A DNA stretch of 64,000 nt. Source: Hirudo medicinalis. Taxonomy: Eukaryota > Annelida > Clitellata > Hirudinida > Hirudinidae. Below the pieces are notes generated by a model, which did not search any database, was not told where the DNA came from, and saw only the letters and a list, made by a program, of their open reading frames with translations. A program made the position numbers and the translations under genes. Where the stretch lies: contig MPNW01000184.1 in NCBI GenBank assembly GCA_011800805.1, forward strand, positions 68,155 through 132,154, read 5' to 3'. Every line of letters begins with the position of its first letter. Position 1 is the stretch's first letter. Shown piece after piece: positions 14,911 through 27,108 of the stretch.

Positions 14911-16529
14911 TTTAAGCTGTGTTGAGATTGAACGATGGAAAGTCTTAAAGAGGATAAAGTTCCATTATTTCAACAAGTGTTTTTAATCAAATTTAAATGA
15001 AATCAAATAAATTCTTTAATATCAAACTACCAGTCAGTTGTAATTATTGTTATTAAATGCTTCAAGTGGTGATCCTGATAATGATGGCATCGACAACGAT
15101 GACGACGTGAAATTATCGTGTCATTATTACAAGTTAATTAACTTTTAATTAATGCGGATGGTTAATAAAATAACACTTTATTAATAATAAAGTGGTGTGG
15201 CCGTCGGCAGAACAGGAAGGAGGATTATGAAGTCATCTAACGAGAGTTGCTCTCTCCTAAAGGACCACGCGATTGACATGCCACGAATGAGTTGCATCCA
15301 GCAGTCCACTCAAGAGGAAATTTGTTTTCATTCATTAGCCTTATTAATTAATGCCAGAATATTTAATAATTGAATAAATAATTCTCAATTTAGAATTACA
15401 CATTCACGGCCTGCTACCGGGACACGACACTTGTAAGAATTCTACATTTTGTCCGGTTATCTGAAAGAACTACTACATATATTTTCTCAAAGTTTCAATT
15501 ATTTTACGCTTCTATTAACACTTAATAATATTTCAAAAGAATTGTGCAGCAAAATTTGAATATGAATGAAATTTTCTTGGAAAATCCCTTTGATGTTGTT
15601 CAGAGGCGTTTCCAAGATTAAGGATGTTGTGACTTCATGTTCAGGAAATAATATTTTATCGCAGGGGTCATGAAGTCTGGCTATAATAATAAGGTTCCAT
15701 ATGTAAAGAACAATGTTGATTAATTTTATGAAGTTTGTTTTTATTATAGTTTAGGAAAACGTCGTAGATACATTGAGAAAGGACAAATAAAGGCGTTAAA
15801 CGTACTAAATATGTGAATATCTAAAATTTTAAGGCGAGTTGAACGTTCCAGAGATGTTGTCAGATGTGTTTTGAACGTTTCATGAAAATGTGGAACGAAT
15901 TACATGTGAGGAGGACCTGAAAAGTGGATCATCGTCAGAAGAGGATCCTTCTCGGTGAGCTTCCAAAGGGAAGTGCTCTTCATTGGGACTTCAAAGAAGC
16001 AGACTTTGTATCTGAGCAGTCTACAAAATGCAGATACATTCGGAGAAGAAGATTTTTAAGTTTCTTTGCAACTCTTTCTTGACAAAAGTTCATGAAAAGA
16101 TCCGATTTAACTGGGTCAGGGAGATGGTGAAATTGAAGGTGAACTGGAGTTTTGTTATTTTCTCCAATAAAAAAAATTATTTTGGATAATCCAGACGGTT
16201 TCAAATATTATTGAAATGATGATATTATTGAAATATTATTGACATGATGTCAAAAGATCTCCAAAGTCATTTTTAAAATGAAAATTTAGAGATGGATCCA
16301 TCATTGTCTGGACCGCCATTTCCTTCTTTTGATTCGTCAGAGCTGGTGATCTTAGAAGGAAAACAGAATTTTTCAAAATATGTTGAAACTCTGAGCAAGT
16401 ACCTCCTTTACGTGTGCAGCAAAAATCACGTGGATAAAGTTATTTTTCAGAAGATAAGTTTAGTGTTTTGTACTAATACGTTGTACGGTTACAACGGAAA
16501 ACTTTGCAGTCACTTTGTTGTCCGTTTAT

Positions 16530-17695
16530 TTTACAAGCTAAAACAATGGCGGCAAGTCAATTAAATTCTAAAAAGTCAGAAGTCATATGGTTCACCACCC
16601 GACGGCGCAGTCATCAGTGCCCAACTGCTCCAGTCCGATTTGGAAACGATTGGATTACGCCAACGTCTGCAGTTCGAAACCTTNNNNNNNNNNNNNNNNN
16701 NNNNNNNNNNNNNNNNNNNNNNNNNNNNNNNNNNNNNNNNNNNNNNNNNNNNNNNNNNNNNNNNNNNNNNNNNNNNNNNNNNNNNNNNNNNNNNNNNNNN
16801 NNNNNNNNNNNNNNNNNNNNNNNNNNNNNNNNNNNNNNNNNNNNNNNNNNNNNNNNNNNNNNNNNNNNNNNNNNNNNNNNNNNNNNNNNNNNNNNNNNNN
16901 NNNNNNNNNNNNNNNNNNNNNNNNNNNNNNNNNNNNNNNNNNNNNNNNNNNNNNNNNNNNNNNNNNNNNNNNNNNNNNNNNNNNNNNNNNNNNNNNNNNN
17001 NNNNNNNNNNNNNNNNNNNNNNNNNNNNNNNNNNNNNNNNNNNNNNNNNNNNNNNNNNNNNNNNNNNNNNNNNNNNNNNNNNNNNNNNNNNNNNNNNNNN
17101 NNNNNNNNNNNNNNNNNNNNNNNNNNNNNNNNNNNNNNNNNNNNNNNNNNNNNNNNNNNNNNNNNNNNNNNNNNNNNNNNNNNNNNNNNNNNNNNNNNNN
17201 NNNNNNNNNNNNNNNNNNNNNNNNNNNNNNNNNNNNNNNNNNNNNNNNNNNNNNNNNNNNNNNNNNNNNNNNNNNNNNNNNNNNNNNNNNNNNNNNNNNN
17301 NNNNNNNNNNNNNNNNNNNNNNNNNNNNNNNNNNNNNNNNNNNNNNNNNNNNNNNNNNNNNNNNNNNNNNNNNNNNNNNNNNNNNNNNNNNNNNNNNNNN
17401 NNNNNNNNNNNNNNNNNNNNNNNNNNNNNNNNNNNNNNNNNNNNNNNNNNNNNNNNNNNNNNNNNNNNNNNNNNNNNNNNNNNNNNNNNNNNNNNNNNNN
17501 NNNNNNNNNNNNNNNNNNNNNNNNNNNNNNNNNNNNNNNNNNNNNNNNNNNNNCTCTTCCCCCAGAGGTCACTTCCGCTGCGACTGTTGAAAGCTTTAGA
17601 AAAAGACTCAAGACGCATTTGTTCAGTGGCCTTGAAGTCCTTTAGGACTTACGCCACTTTAAATTTGTCAAACAATAATAATAATAATAAAGTCT
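16530..17695 (+). mobile_element. LINE (CR1/jockey-like) ORF2 3' part, interrupted by an 870-N gap
   Basis: Left of the gap the translation has the post-polymerase RT pattern SKKSEVIWFTTRR, then PVRFGNDWITPTSAVRNL, typical of the region after the YADD box in CR1/jockey-type reverse transcriptases. Right of the gap comes the ORF2 C-terminal signature LPPEVTSAATVESFRKRLKT, then a stop, then an (AAT)n tail at about 17677-17691, the usual 3' end of such LINEs. The middle is unsequenced (16684-17553). Intactness cannot be judged; the visible parts are in one frame each. Confidence 0.8.
16684..17553. other. Assembly gap (870 N)
   Basis: This is a run of N only. It lies inside a LINE, a common reason for assembly failure. 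Reading frames that cross it are artefacts of the N run. Confidence 1.
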
Positions 17696-17739
17696 CTGGA
17701 TAAAAAATTTACATTACATAACAATAAGCACATGGAAAG

Positions 17740-17960
17740 TCACAAGGCTGTTCTTCCTGGAGAGGAATCTCAAAGTTCGGAAGTGGCCTGCTCGCTCGCC
17801 AGACTTAAGTCCGATCGAAAATGAATTGGGGATTGCTAATAAAGTATACTGCAATGTCATGCAATATTCTGACATCCAGAAAACAGAAAAAGGTCTGAAA
17901 GAGGCAGAGAATCTTTCATCAATAAATCAATTGAAAATTGCCTTCAGAAGTAATTAAAAA
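17740..17960 (+). pseudogene. Tc1/mariner transposase C-terminal remnant
   Basis: One frame reads FLERNLKVRKWPARSPDLSP followed by IENELG. This is the hallmark around the second and third catalytic acids of Tc1/mariner DD(34/35)E transposases (WPARSPDLSPIENLWG in intact members). Only the C-terminal part is present and the frame runs out at about 17956. It starts just after the LINE (AAT)n tail, suggesting that the LINE landed in the older Tc1 element or that both are nested debris. Confidence 0.75.
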
Positions 17961-18241
17961 TAAATGCGACAAGACACATTATTAATATTATTTATTTTAT
18001 AATTTAAAAGTTTGTTTGATCCTAATAAATAAAGATTTTGCCGCCATATGATGGACACCGGTTTTCAATGTTTTTCGCATTTTCGGATTTATGCTTAAAT
18101 TATAAAAAGATTCTGTTAACACTCAATGAAATTAATATTTCCCTACAACTAATGAACTTATAAACATCATAGCATTAATTGGTGTAAATATGAAACGTAA
18201 CATCAAAATTATGATCAAAACACGTGTCGCATCCTCATGAC

Positions 18242-19622
18242 CAGGGTTCTTTCAGGCATACCAGGCGTTACCCCCCGGAGCTAAGCCATCGCTTCCCCCC
18301 CGAAAATAAAACTCAACGTCAAATAAATTCATAGAGTAACGATGCCCTAATTTGAAAACATAATTTTTTATTTTTGAATGTCGAGCCAGTGAGTATAAAA
18401 AGTATTTGCAAGTTCCGCCAAATAATGTCACTTTGCTAGCGCTGTGGGTTTCATAAACCATTGCTATTATTATTGGTCTTTCACCATTGGTGTTTCAAAA
18501 TTTTCTCTATTTATCGTCCATTTTTTCGCATGTTTGAAATTAAGTTTGTTTTTATATTTTTCTTCAACCTTAGTTTTGACTTCCCATTTGTATATAGAAC
18601 GCTAATAAACTGACGAATACTTTATTTCTGGATTGCTTTGGATTATTTGTGTATGTGCACTTAAATTTTATAGACCATTCAAAATCACATATGAAGTAAG
18701 GATATGAAATTTTTGCTAGCCTATTTTTCATGAATCTTATAATAGTGAATGCTATCTTCAGAAACTTAAAATCTATTTTTATAACATGTAAGCAATCCAC
18801 AAAGCAGGGGGAAACTTTGAATCATTAGGAATTTTGCGTGAAATCAGAAATGAAAGTTTCAAAATCATCTGCCAAGTTATGAATGAAATTCTTAGTAATG
18901 AAAGTAAAAAAATATATTAACAGGTATGAAGAAGTATTATGAAAGTGTCATCATAGAAATTGAAGACAGATTTAATGAAAAATCGATTGAGATTAAGTTG
19001 ATTTGAGACCTTTCGTTCAATGTCAGGTCTGCAAGACAAAGAAGTCATAAATTTTTGTAACAACTTCCCATTCTTAATGCAGAAACTGTACTTGCGGATT
19101 TGAAATCTTTTACATTTTTCATAAAGTCTATGGTTAGTTGCGGAAGATACAGAGCAGATGAAAGCCCATTGATAAAAATATTGGAAGCTGATATGGGATA
19201 CTGCGAGTTACAAGCGCTCTATGAACTCCTTCTTGTTGTTCCAGTAACAACTGCCTCTTTCTCCTGAGAGATCGTTTAGTACAATAGAAACTTTAACTCA
19301 TTGTGTGATCATAAGCATTGAAGGACCTGAAGTTCCAATGGAAGATTTTCTAGAGTAGATTTATTAATCTACTACAGATTTAAGATCTAGCGTGTCGGTG
19401 AGGTAATCTGTAGAAGATTTATAAATCTAAATTTATTTTCCAACAATTCTTTTTACTTTAGCTTGTGATTGAATTTCAGTACGTTTGTATAGTGCTGTTA
19501 GTTAAAATCCTTTTATTGAACTGACAAATGATTTGATTTCAAATTGGTATTTGGTAAAAAAAATTGCCCCAAACTCCTGAAATGCCCCCCCCCCCGGATC
19601 ACATTGTCTGAAAGAAACCCTG
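18242..19622 (+). mobile_element. hAT-like DNA transposon, decayed, with TIRs and imperfect 8-bp TSD
   Basis: The left end reads cagggttctttcaggca and the right end read inwards reads cagggtttctttcagaca, giving terminal inverted repeats of about 17 bp with CAGGG tips typical of hAT elements. Flanking octamers are ctcatgac (18234-18241) and cctatgac (19623-19630), 6/8 identical, consistent with an aged 8-bp target duplication. Near the right end, about 19200-19300, a translation with ALYELLLVVPVTTASF then a stop and ERSFSTIETL matches the hAT C-terminal dimerisation region (LPVTTASxERSFSTL). Many stops and frameshifts elsewhere show it is dead. C-rich tracts sit close to both tips. Confidence 0.75.
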
Positions 19623-19630
19623 CCTATGAC

Positions 19631-22600
19631 ATGTCCTGTGTTTGTAATATTGGCGACGTGTTGTTCGTCAGACAGTTGCAACAGTTAATTGACGTAGCTC
19701 ATATCGTGACATCCCCGTTATTCATCATCGTCATCATCACTGTCGTCGTTATCATCATCATCATCATCATCATCATCGTCATTGTCACTGTCGTCATCAT
19801 CATCATCTCTAATATTATTGATAGTGGCTTATAGCGCTGTTGATGTTGTTGTTGATGCATGCAATTCATCAGCTAATAAATTATTAATAACCCACAGGTG
19901 ACAACAGATGACCAGGGATGATAATGAGGAGGATGACGACGACGAAGAGGTTTTTATCAATAAAAAACGTCTGACACTTGATTCGATTAGAGAGCAAAGC
20001 AAATGGCTGGACGTTATTTAGAACTTTCACTTTCCTTTCATGGGCTTTTTTGCTTCCGTTGAAATGGAAACCAAACTGAGGGTTATTTCGGGTAAAGATC
20101 ACAAATGGTGATGATGATGATGATGATGATGATGCTGGCGACGCCACGATGATGATGATAATGACGATGATGATGATGGTGCTTGTTGGTGGCGAAGCTA
20201 TGAAGTCTAAAAGCAAAAATATCGTTCATAAATTTCCTTCCAACTTATGATTGGAAAAGGAGAGGCTGAGGAGATGATGGAGGGAGGAATTGTCTGGCGT
20301 TTCATTATTTCTTCTTCTATTTAAAGCGGTTACTTGGCACTGAGTGGAGCAAATAAGATGTTTTCGTGAAAAGAAATTTCTAAATGAACGATGGGGCCGT
20401 AATAACCACATACACCATCACACACAGCATTACATACAATATCACGTAAGATGAAACATACAATACAACACAACACGCAAGCCTAGCTTAGGGTCGGTGA
20501 TTGTAGTGCCTTCATGTCCTATTCGGATACGTAAAGCACTCGAAAGATCGGCTAAATACAAAATACAAGGCTACAAATGCCATTGCATACAGCAACGGCA
20601 CATTGCACGCGACAAAAATGCAAACAATAAAAAAGAAAAAGAGATTGAAAACAAAATTTTGAAGAGAAAATCCTTGATTATTTTGAAGGTAGATCGAGTG
20701 CATTCGATGGTCAGAAGTTTCGTGGGAATAAAACAAATTGAAGGAGAATATTCTTCCAAAGAAACCTTAACCTTCAGAACTTTCCAACACTTACGAAGTG
20801 ATTCGTCATCTCCTTCTCTGGAATTTACAGCTTTTATCTCGGTCACATTTTTCCCTTGTTCGTCTTTGTCACCATTATTTCCATGCGTTTCTGAATGCAG
20901 CGATGTAACACAGAACAATCTGAACAAGATATTCCTTACTTTGAAAAAAAAACTTCCACGACAACCAGGAGACAAAATGAATCCTGGTCTCATCATCCTA
21001 TTTATAATCAAATCGTGAGCTCCAAAATCTGATTAGAAAAGCAAATCTTTCGACGTTTTTCCCAGAATTTTTCCTTTTCCATGTTTTTCCAAACATATTG
21101 TGGAATTCATTCGGTGGATCGATGCTTTTGTTTGGAATGAAATCTTCTTCGTTTGAATCGGGTTGTCTCAGAAGAGTCAAGAGTTTTTAAGTAAACAGAC
21201 AAGCATCACAAATGGAATCAGAGCATGAACGATTTAAAGAACTCCATGAAATGAGTTTCGAATCGACAGGATTTCAATTAAACAAATACATTTTTTATTC
21301 TTCGATGAGATGGCTGGTCGTGGAAATCCAGATGCTTACAAAGCATCGGCATCAATCCGTGCATCAAAAGTTTACACGGACATTCGTACATTACGAGAAC
21401 ACACGGTCGTACATTACAAATCATTTCCGCAAACACCGACATACATCTCTGCTTACACCGACGGGTTTTCCGTCCTTATAACGACCACGTATCATGAAAT
21501 GTTGATGCTGATGATGATGTGGATGATGACGTTGATGATGCAGATACTTATATTGTGATGACCTCCAAAAATGTCATTGAAATGAGAGAGCATCTTCAGA
21601 TCGAACATTCATTCCGAGTACAGGCTCGAACTTCAATCCTCAGATTAAAACGTACTATTGAGCGATTAGTAAATTTAACAATCCTTCGTTTCTTCAGAGT
21701 GATAATTAAGAAGACGAAGATGAAACTAAGAATGAAATAGAAATGAATGGAAACTCACTTGTTCCTGGCGAAAACATCCTTCAACTGGTCGTACCAGCTC
21801 TTATCGACTCAAGCATGCATGCGTCCATCCACCCCTGTTTTATTCCATGATATAAACACCCATCTCTTTGACCACAAATTCTTTGGGGTATCAGGAGACT
21901 GTCAGTTTCTCTGACGAGTATTGACATTTATCGAAGGACCATTAAGTGTTGTCCTCCTCGATTCATCGAGTCGATGCTATTTCTAGTTGTTCAAAGAATG
22001 TGTTCCATCTGCTAGAGTGCTCTTAGATTGAACTGAATGATGTTAAAGCGAGAATTCAATCCAATCACAGGTTGTAAACAGGCTCTTCAGTCGTCAATCA
22101 CACGTGAAGTCCATGTGGAAGGTTGAGTTGTCTCCATATGGAACTCAACAACTTCAGAATCTTCATTCGTGTCGATGGATCTCGCAAGCAGATGGATTGA
22201 AATTACCAGTGAAAATAAGTAATTTAATGCCAATTAATTGATTAATAATATTAATTAATTATTACTAATTATGTATTAATACAAGTTAATTGATTAAAGA
22301 GCATCAATTAGTTCACCATCTTTGTCCACTTAAAATTGCTTGGATACAGTCCGTGATGCACAAATTCCTCCTTCGCGGGCGTACAAAAAAAACAACCTCT
22401 ACGTGATTTCTTGCTGCAAATGCTTTCCCAGAAATCGGAGATCAATAATTCATTTATCTGAATTTCTTTTACATTTTGTCCACAAATCATTTGCTTAAAA
22501 CGACATAAATTATGATTTACTCACAAAGTTCTAGTATTTTTGATGATAAGTCCCAGACTCCATGGAGCCCTTTCTCTAAGAATTCATTTTTCAATTTAAT

Positions 22601-24022
22601 TGGATCTTCCCAGAATCTCTGCCGACTTTTAAGCCAAATATTTGACAAAATAAATGCGAAACTCGAGTGGATTTTCTCGAATTTCCTAGAATTCGTAAAA
22701 ATGTTCGAAATGAACTTCAGTGTTCTTGTCACTTGAGTCCCTTGTCCAAACGTGCCACGCTGCTGTTACTGTTGTTATTGCTGATGTTCTTGTTGTTTTT
22801 GTTCAGACTTGTTGGAGAACTGAACATACAGGTGTGAAACAGTCCAATCATCGGAGGAAATAAAAAACAATCAGATTTATCCGCTCTTCAAGGTGAAAGT
22901 CGAATGCTTCAAAATCTTCCAACGAAGATTTTGACCTCCTCCTCCTCCTCCTCCTCCTCCTCCCCCTCCTCCTCCTCCTACTCCTTTTTTTCTTATTATT
23001 TTTCTTCTTCTTCTTCGTCTTCTTCTTTTTTCCTCTTTTTCTTCTTCGTCTTCTTAGCCACAATTCGATTGATTGATTCGGTAACTGATTGAATTGATTC
23101 TCAAATTAATAACGACGAATGCCTCACAATCCAATTAGTTCAGCATCTATTTATTGGCGTTCATTCAGGCGTGTAAAAGTTATGATGAAGAAGAGGATCG
23201 AATTGAATTCCAAAGAATCAATCTCTTGACGGATTGATGGGCGTTGATTGCTCCTCTGGAGTTGTCACTTCCTCACATTGAAGTCTCCAGCACATCGGCA
23301 CATCAGCACATCCTTGTGAGAAATCATTAATTAAACGATCTGGTCGACTAACGTACGATTTTGAGGATTATCAGGAACTCGCCTTTAATCGTCATCACCA
23401 TCATTATCATCGTCATCATTATTTCATCATTATCATCACAGTTATCAGGATCATTACCATCATCAGCAGAAAGGATTTTCAGGCAAGGAAAAATTCAAGT
23501 ATTTCATATCCAGTTAGAATTGAATCCCGCGATGTGTCTCTTTTGTGCAAAATAAATTTAAGAAAGTGATGAAATAAAAAAAACACATACATTCTGGAAG
23601 CTCAACATTTGAGTGCTTGAAAGCCATTGTTCAAGTTATTGTTGAGAGGCATTTGTACTGACGAGCATCTGCTCTTGATGGACACTTTTAATGAAACGAG
23701 CGAAGCTTTCTGGCACCTTGAAAATTATTAATTATAAATGATATATTCATATTTTCGTAATTCCATGTTTTCTTTCCTCTGCTCAGCTGGCAATGGATTT
23801 ATTATTTCGAGAAATTACTTTGCATTAAGTAATCTCATAAAGTGGATTAAAAAATGATTTCCAGCAAATAATGCTGGAAAGTCGTAAATAATTTAAGAAA
23901 TAAAATTTATTTCCGGTGAAAATTATATTTATTAGAAACATGAAAATTTCCTAAAAGATTTATTCTATCCTATCTCTGAAACAAATTTGAAAAATTTATA
24001 AGTCACTTTGAAAGGGTACTAT
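19631..24022. other. Gene-poor stretch with ATC/GAT microsatellites and a pyrimidine tract
   Basis: Simple repeats lie at about 19726-19810 (ATC), 20105-20185 (GAT), 22937-23055 (CTC/TTC) and 23390-23465 (ATC). Overlapping open frames on both strands at 20497-21018 (up to 173 codons) start at GTG or lack any family pattern. Open frames at 21212-21558 and 22308-22736 are equally undistinguished. I see no supportable gene. Confidence 0.5.
22937..23055 (+). repeat. Polypyrimidine (CTC)n/(TTC)n tract
   Basis: About 119 nt are almost exclusively C and T on the plus strand (CTC then TTC triplets, few interruptions). This is a classic purine-pyrimidine mirror-type tract able in principle to form H-DNA. 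Confidence 0.85.
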
Positions 24023-24720
24023 TGTGACGTACAGTACAGTACTGGGGTAATTGGTTGGTAATTATTGCGTTGTCTTGTTAAATATGTAAAATAAAGTTGA
24101 GTTTCTATTGCTTTTGAAGTTGAGTTAAATACGAAAAACCCAACAATTGGCGCAGTCGGTAAAAGTTTGAAAGAGAAATATCGGACACAAGAATTTTTCT
24201 CAAGAATCATTTGTTACAGCACCTTCAATTTTTGATTATGTTCATCATTTGGCCTACTGTTGTGAGTTTTCAAAGTTTTGTTGTTGCTCCTACAAATGGC
24301 GGATAGTGCAAAGTTTCTTGAGGCGGTTTCAAAGCAAGTGGAAACGTTGGTGCGTTCACTGACGGAGAATTAAACAGCTATTCCAAATTTCATCTCATTC
24401 AAACCAACTAAGCCTTAGTTGTTGTTGCTTAGTTACTAAGGTGTTATGGAATGACTGTTTTCTGTCGTTTGTGGAGGCCAATTCAATTCCTACAGCCAAA
24501 ATTTCACAGGTTTTCCTGTGAACAAACCAGACTCCTTCAATTTATAAACTCTTGCAGACGGCATCAGCTCAACGGTGCATATCATTCGACGTGTACAAGT
24601 TGGATTTTACTGAGATACAGGAAGTCATGGTTCAAACTTTCAACCCAAAGAAAATTTGTTGTACGAGAAAGGTTTCGATTTTGGACAGAAGTTAAACGGT
24701 AGAGGGTAGAGGAAGACGAT
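24023..24720 (+). mobile_element. Ty3/gypsy-like LTR retrotransposon fragment (LTR end, PBS-like site, broken gag)
   Basis: A TG...CA segment at 24023-24145 could be an LTR or its 3' part. It is followed directly by ttggcgcagtcggt (24147-24160), a typical primer-binding-site position and sequence. A gag-like ATG opens at 24296 and soon stops. Further on, translations in different frames give the gag pattern ANSIPTAKISQVF, then IYKLLQTAS, then KFVVRERFRFW, as in gypsy-type capsid regions. Stops and a frame change break the gag, and no pol or second LTR is visible, so this is a truncated relic. Confidence 0.65.
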
Positions 24721-25850
24721 GATCCAGGAGAGGTAGCAGTCTTATATATCTAGGTCCCAGTCTTATCTCGCATTCAAATAAGAAGAATTCAACTTTGCAA
24801 GCATCGGTCCATGTACGACCCAGAGGAACACCCAGAGGCAAGCCCAGAGGACGAAGAAACATTCGGAGCGATCACGCCAAATAACTTTATGCGGCTTTTC
24901 TCTAACTTAAACACATTCCCTTCACATAAAAAAAAGTATTAAAAATAGAAATTACTACCTAATAATAAGAATGAATATAATATCAATATATTCTTCTAGA
25001 CATGGTCCTCTTCTTCAGGATTAGTGCAGGAAATGGCCAATCCGAATATTTAGGCCCAAGTTCAAATGCTTACATAAATATGCATCTTAGAGAAAGAAAC
25101 TAGACTTTTTTGTTGCCATTTTTTTCACAATTAAGAAAAAACATGTTTTAACTTGATACGAAACGTGGAAATGTATTTTCTGTAAATAATAATTTTCCTG
25201 TAAGCGCTCTAATCGCAAAGGACAAAAATCCTAAAAATGGTGTTGGATTATTTTGACAGACCAAAAACATCGGAAGCTAAAATAGTGACAGACGCTTTTA
25301 AGCCTGCGACGCTTTCCACTCGGACGAGCAAAGATGGATTATATCGATCCAACACGAGCCCACAAATGGATGTTTCGCTGGCAAAACTCAAGAAACAACT
25401 GGATAATGTCTTTCATTCATTGATGCTAGAAATTAATTTTTAGCATTTTGGCAGAAAATCATCAATTACTATTTAATTTTTTCTCCTAAATAATCGACAA
25501 AATAATTGTTCACGGTGTTGACAGAGATTTTGCGTGACCAGTCCCCCGAGACTAATGCTTAAATCGCTTCAAAGTTAAAATATAAACTAATAAAGTATTA
25601 ATTTCTTTCAAACGATGTTTCGAAGATGACTTTGGTATCTTTGCATAATTATGTTATAGTTTAAAAAACTAATAAACAATATTTTTAAATTAAATAATTT
25701 TAAAGTAATTTATAATGTGAAAAAAATATGTTTGCATCGTAATTGAACTTAAAACCTTGATTGTTCTGCTGGTCTATGCTTTTTTTGTGACACCCTTGAT
25801 TAACGCTCGTGCTCCTTGTGTCGGCGCTTTTTAAATCAACCAAAATAATA
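24721..25850. other. Intergenic, upstream of MRPL13
   Basis: AT-rich sequence with no recognisable element. One ATG open frame of 68 codons at 25237-25443 is noted but unsupported. The MRPL13 promoter should lie in the last few hundred bases. Confidence 0.4.
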
Positions 25851-27009
25851 ATGGCGTTCTATCGCGTTCAGGTACATTCCATTAATATTGTTTGATGTTG
25901 CAATTAGTTTTAATTTTCCATAATTCCTTAAAATCATGTCGAGGTTCAACTCTAGCGCAATGTTTCCATTTATTATTAATCTCCTACATTTCATATAGTG
26001 ACTGTCATAGCCATCATTCTGTTTGCAAATCACTGTGTTGAGTTGACGTTTTGTTAGCATTTATTTGATAATTAGAATGTTGATAGGATTACAATTGAAA
26101 GGCTTAAAGTAGATGCCAATAGGTCATAGCTAATTATTTTGTGTATTTTGCAGCAATGGTCGACGTTTTCAAGGCAGTGGTGGGTGTATGACTGCATGTG
26201 GCAATGTCCATTCAAATCAGCAGTGTTGATTGCAAAGTACTTAGAAGGAAAGCACAAGCCAATATTCTATCCCCACAGTATGATGTATAATTGTTATAGA
26301 TTGAACACCAAATGATGCTTATACATAAATCTCTGTTCAGGTCAAGTTGGTGACCATGTGGTAGTCATTAACACCAAACACATGGCAATGGAGGGAGAAT
26401 TGTGGCGGACATTCAAGCTAACTCACCACACCGGGTAACCTCACGATAAATTTTGGTTTTTAAAAATATTTTACTATTCATGATCATGCAGCTATGCAAA
26501 GGGATATTCAGAAAAGAGAGCTTTCAGAGTACATGAAGAAGACCCCACTAAAGTGATTATTAGTAGTATTTTGAAAAAAAATTGCTTATTTTAATCACTC
26601 ATTTTGATTGCAGCTACTTAGAACCATAGTTTACAGGAACATCAAGGGCACACTGTTGAGGAGGTTAATGATGGAAAAGCTTCATTTGTTTCCTGAGCAG
26701 GTAGGACCGACTTGTTTGTTTTAAATCTCTAATGTGCTTATCAAGCTGTTGGGTCCATCTTCCAGGATTTACCCGAGAACATTCTTAAAAACATCAATGG
26801 TCAAATTCCACAACTGAGGGAAATTCCAAAGAAATTAGAGGACTACACAGAAGAGGAGAGAAAGGCCTACCCAAGACTCTTTGAAATGTACTTTGGAAAA
26901 CCCAATTTAAAAACCTTAATCTGCTTATTACTAATTGCCAATATTTTTTATTTCCAGACCAAAGGATTATGCTCTGGATGATGAGACAGATTATTATTTT
27001 ATCAAGTGA
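25851..27009 (+). CDS. MRPL13: Mitochondrial ribosomal protein uL13m
   Basis: Seven exons join in phase: 25851-25871, 26154-26277, 26341-26434, 26492-26552, 26614-26700, 26766-26887 and 26958-27009, giving 186 residues (the human protein has 178). Diagnostic blocks are the N-terminal QQWSTFSRQWWVYD, GKHKPIFYPHSQVGDHVVV then INTKH, the HHTGY motif, HEEDPTKL, MEKLHLFPEQDLPE and PKKLEDYTEEE. The product is a structural protein of the mitochondrial large ribosomal subunit, made in the cytosol and imported. The seven-codon first exon (MAFYRVQ) is chosen because its ATG and its donor fit the phase of exon 2. Its stop lies only 99 bp from the stop of the DEG/ENaC gene on the other strand. Confidence 0.97.
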
Positions 27010-27047
27010 CAGCATCATTTGATTAATGTTTAAGCAACAATTTTAAT

Positions 27048-27053
27048 AATAAA
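27048..27053 (+). terminator. AATAAA polyadenylation signal of MRPL13
   Basis: A canonical AATAAA lies 39 bp after the MRPL13 stop, on the coding strand and inside the 99-bp gap before the convergent channel gene. Confidence 0.6.
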
Positions 27054-27108
27054 AACATCAACATTTAAATCAATGAATGTTACATTCATAGTTCAATATT
27101 GTAATGTT

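Larger units (their letters stand above)
13886..16500. other. Gene-poor stretch with tandem and simple repeats
   Basis: This holds the 25-bp minisatellite (about 13992-14136), a GAT/GCT triplet tract (about 14741-14910) and AT-rich unique sequence. Open frames up to about 80 codons occur on both strands but show no motif or splice context, so no gene is called. Confidence 0.5.

Noticed and set aside
16504..17703. Long frames of 316-399 codons on both strands
   Set aside because: They are open only because they cross the 870-N gap.
20497..21018. Open frame of 173 codons (+) with a 146-codon frame on the other strand
   Set aside because: The plus frame starts at GTG with no early ATG, composition is low-complexity, no domain pattern is visible and there are no splice signals consistent with an exon chain.
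22517..22736. Overlapping frames of about 70 codons on both strands
   Set aside because: Both look protein-like but neither has a recognised motif or splice context; mutual overlap suggests chance.
24147..24165. ggcgcagtcggta as a tRNA D-arm
   Set aside because: No tRNA cloverleaf follows; its position right after a TG...CA segment and before gag fits a primer-binding site better.
25237..25443. 68-codon ATG frame
   Set aside because: The sequence reads plausibly as protein but has no homology I recognise, sits in repeat-rich DNA and lacks flanking evidence.
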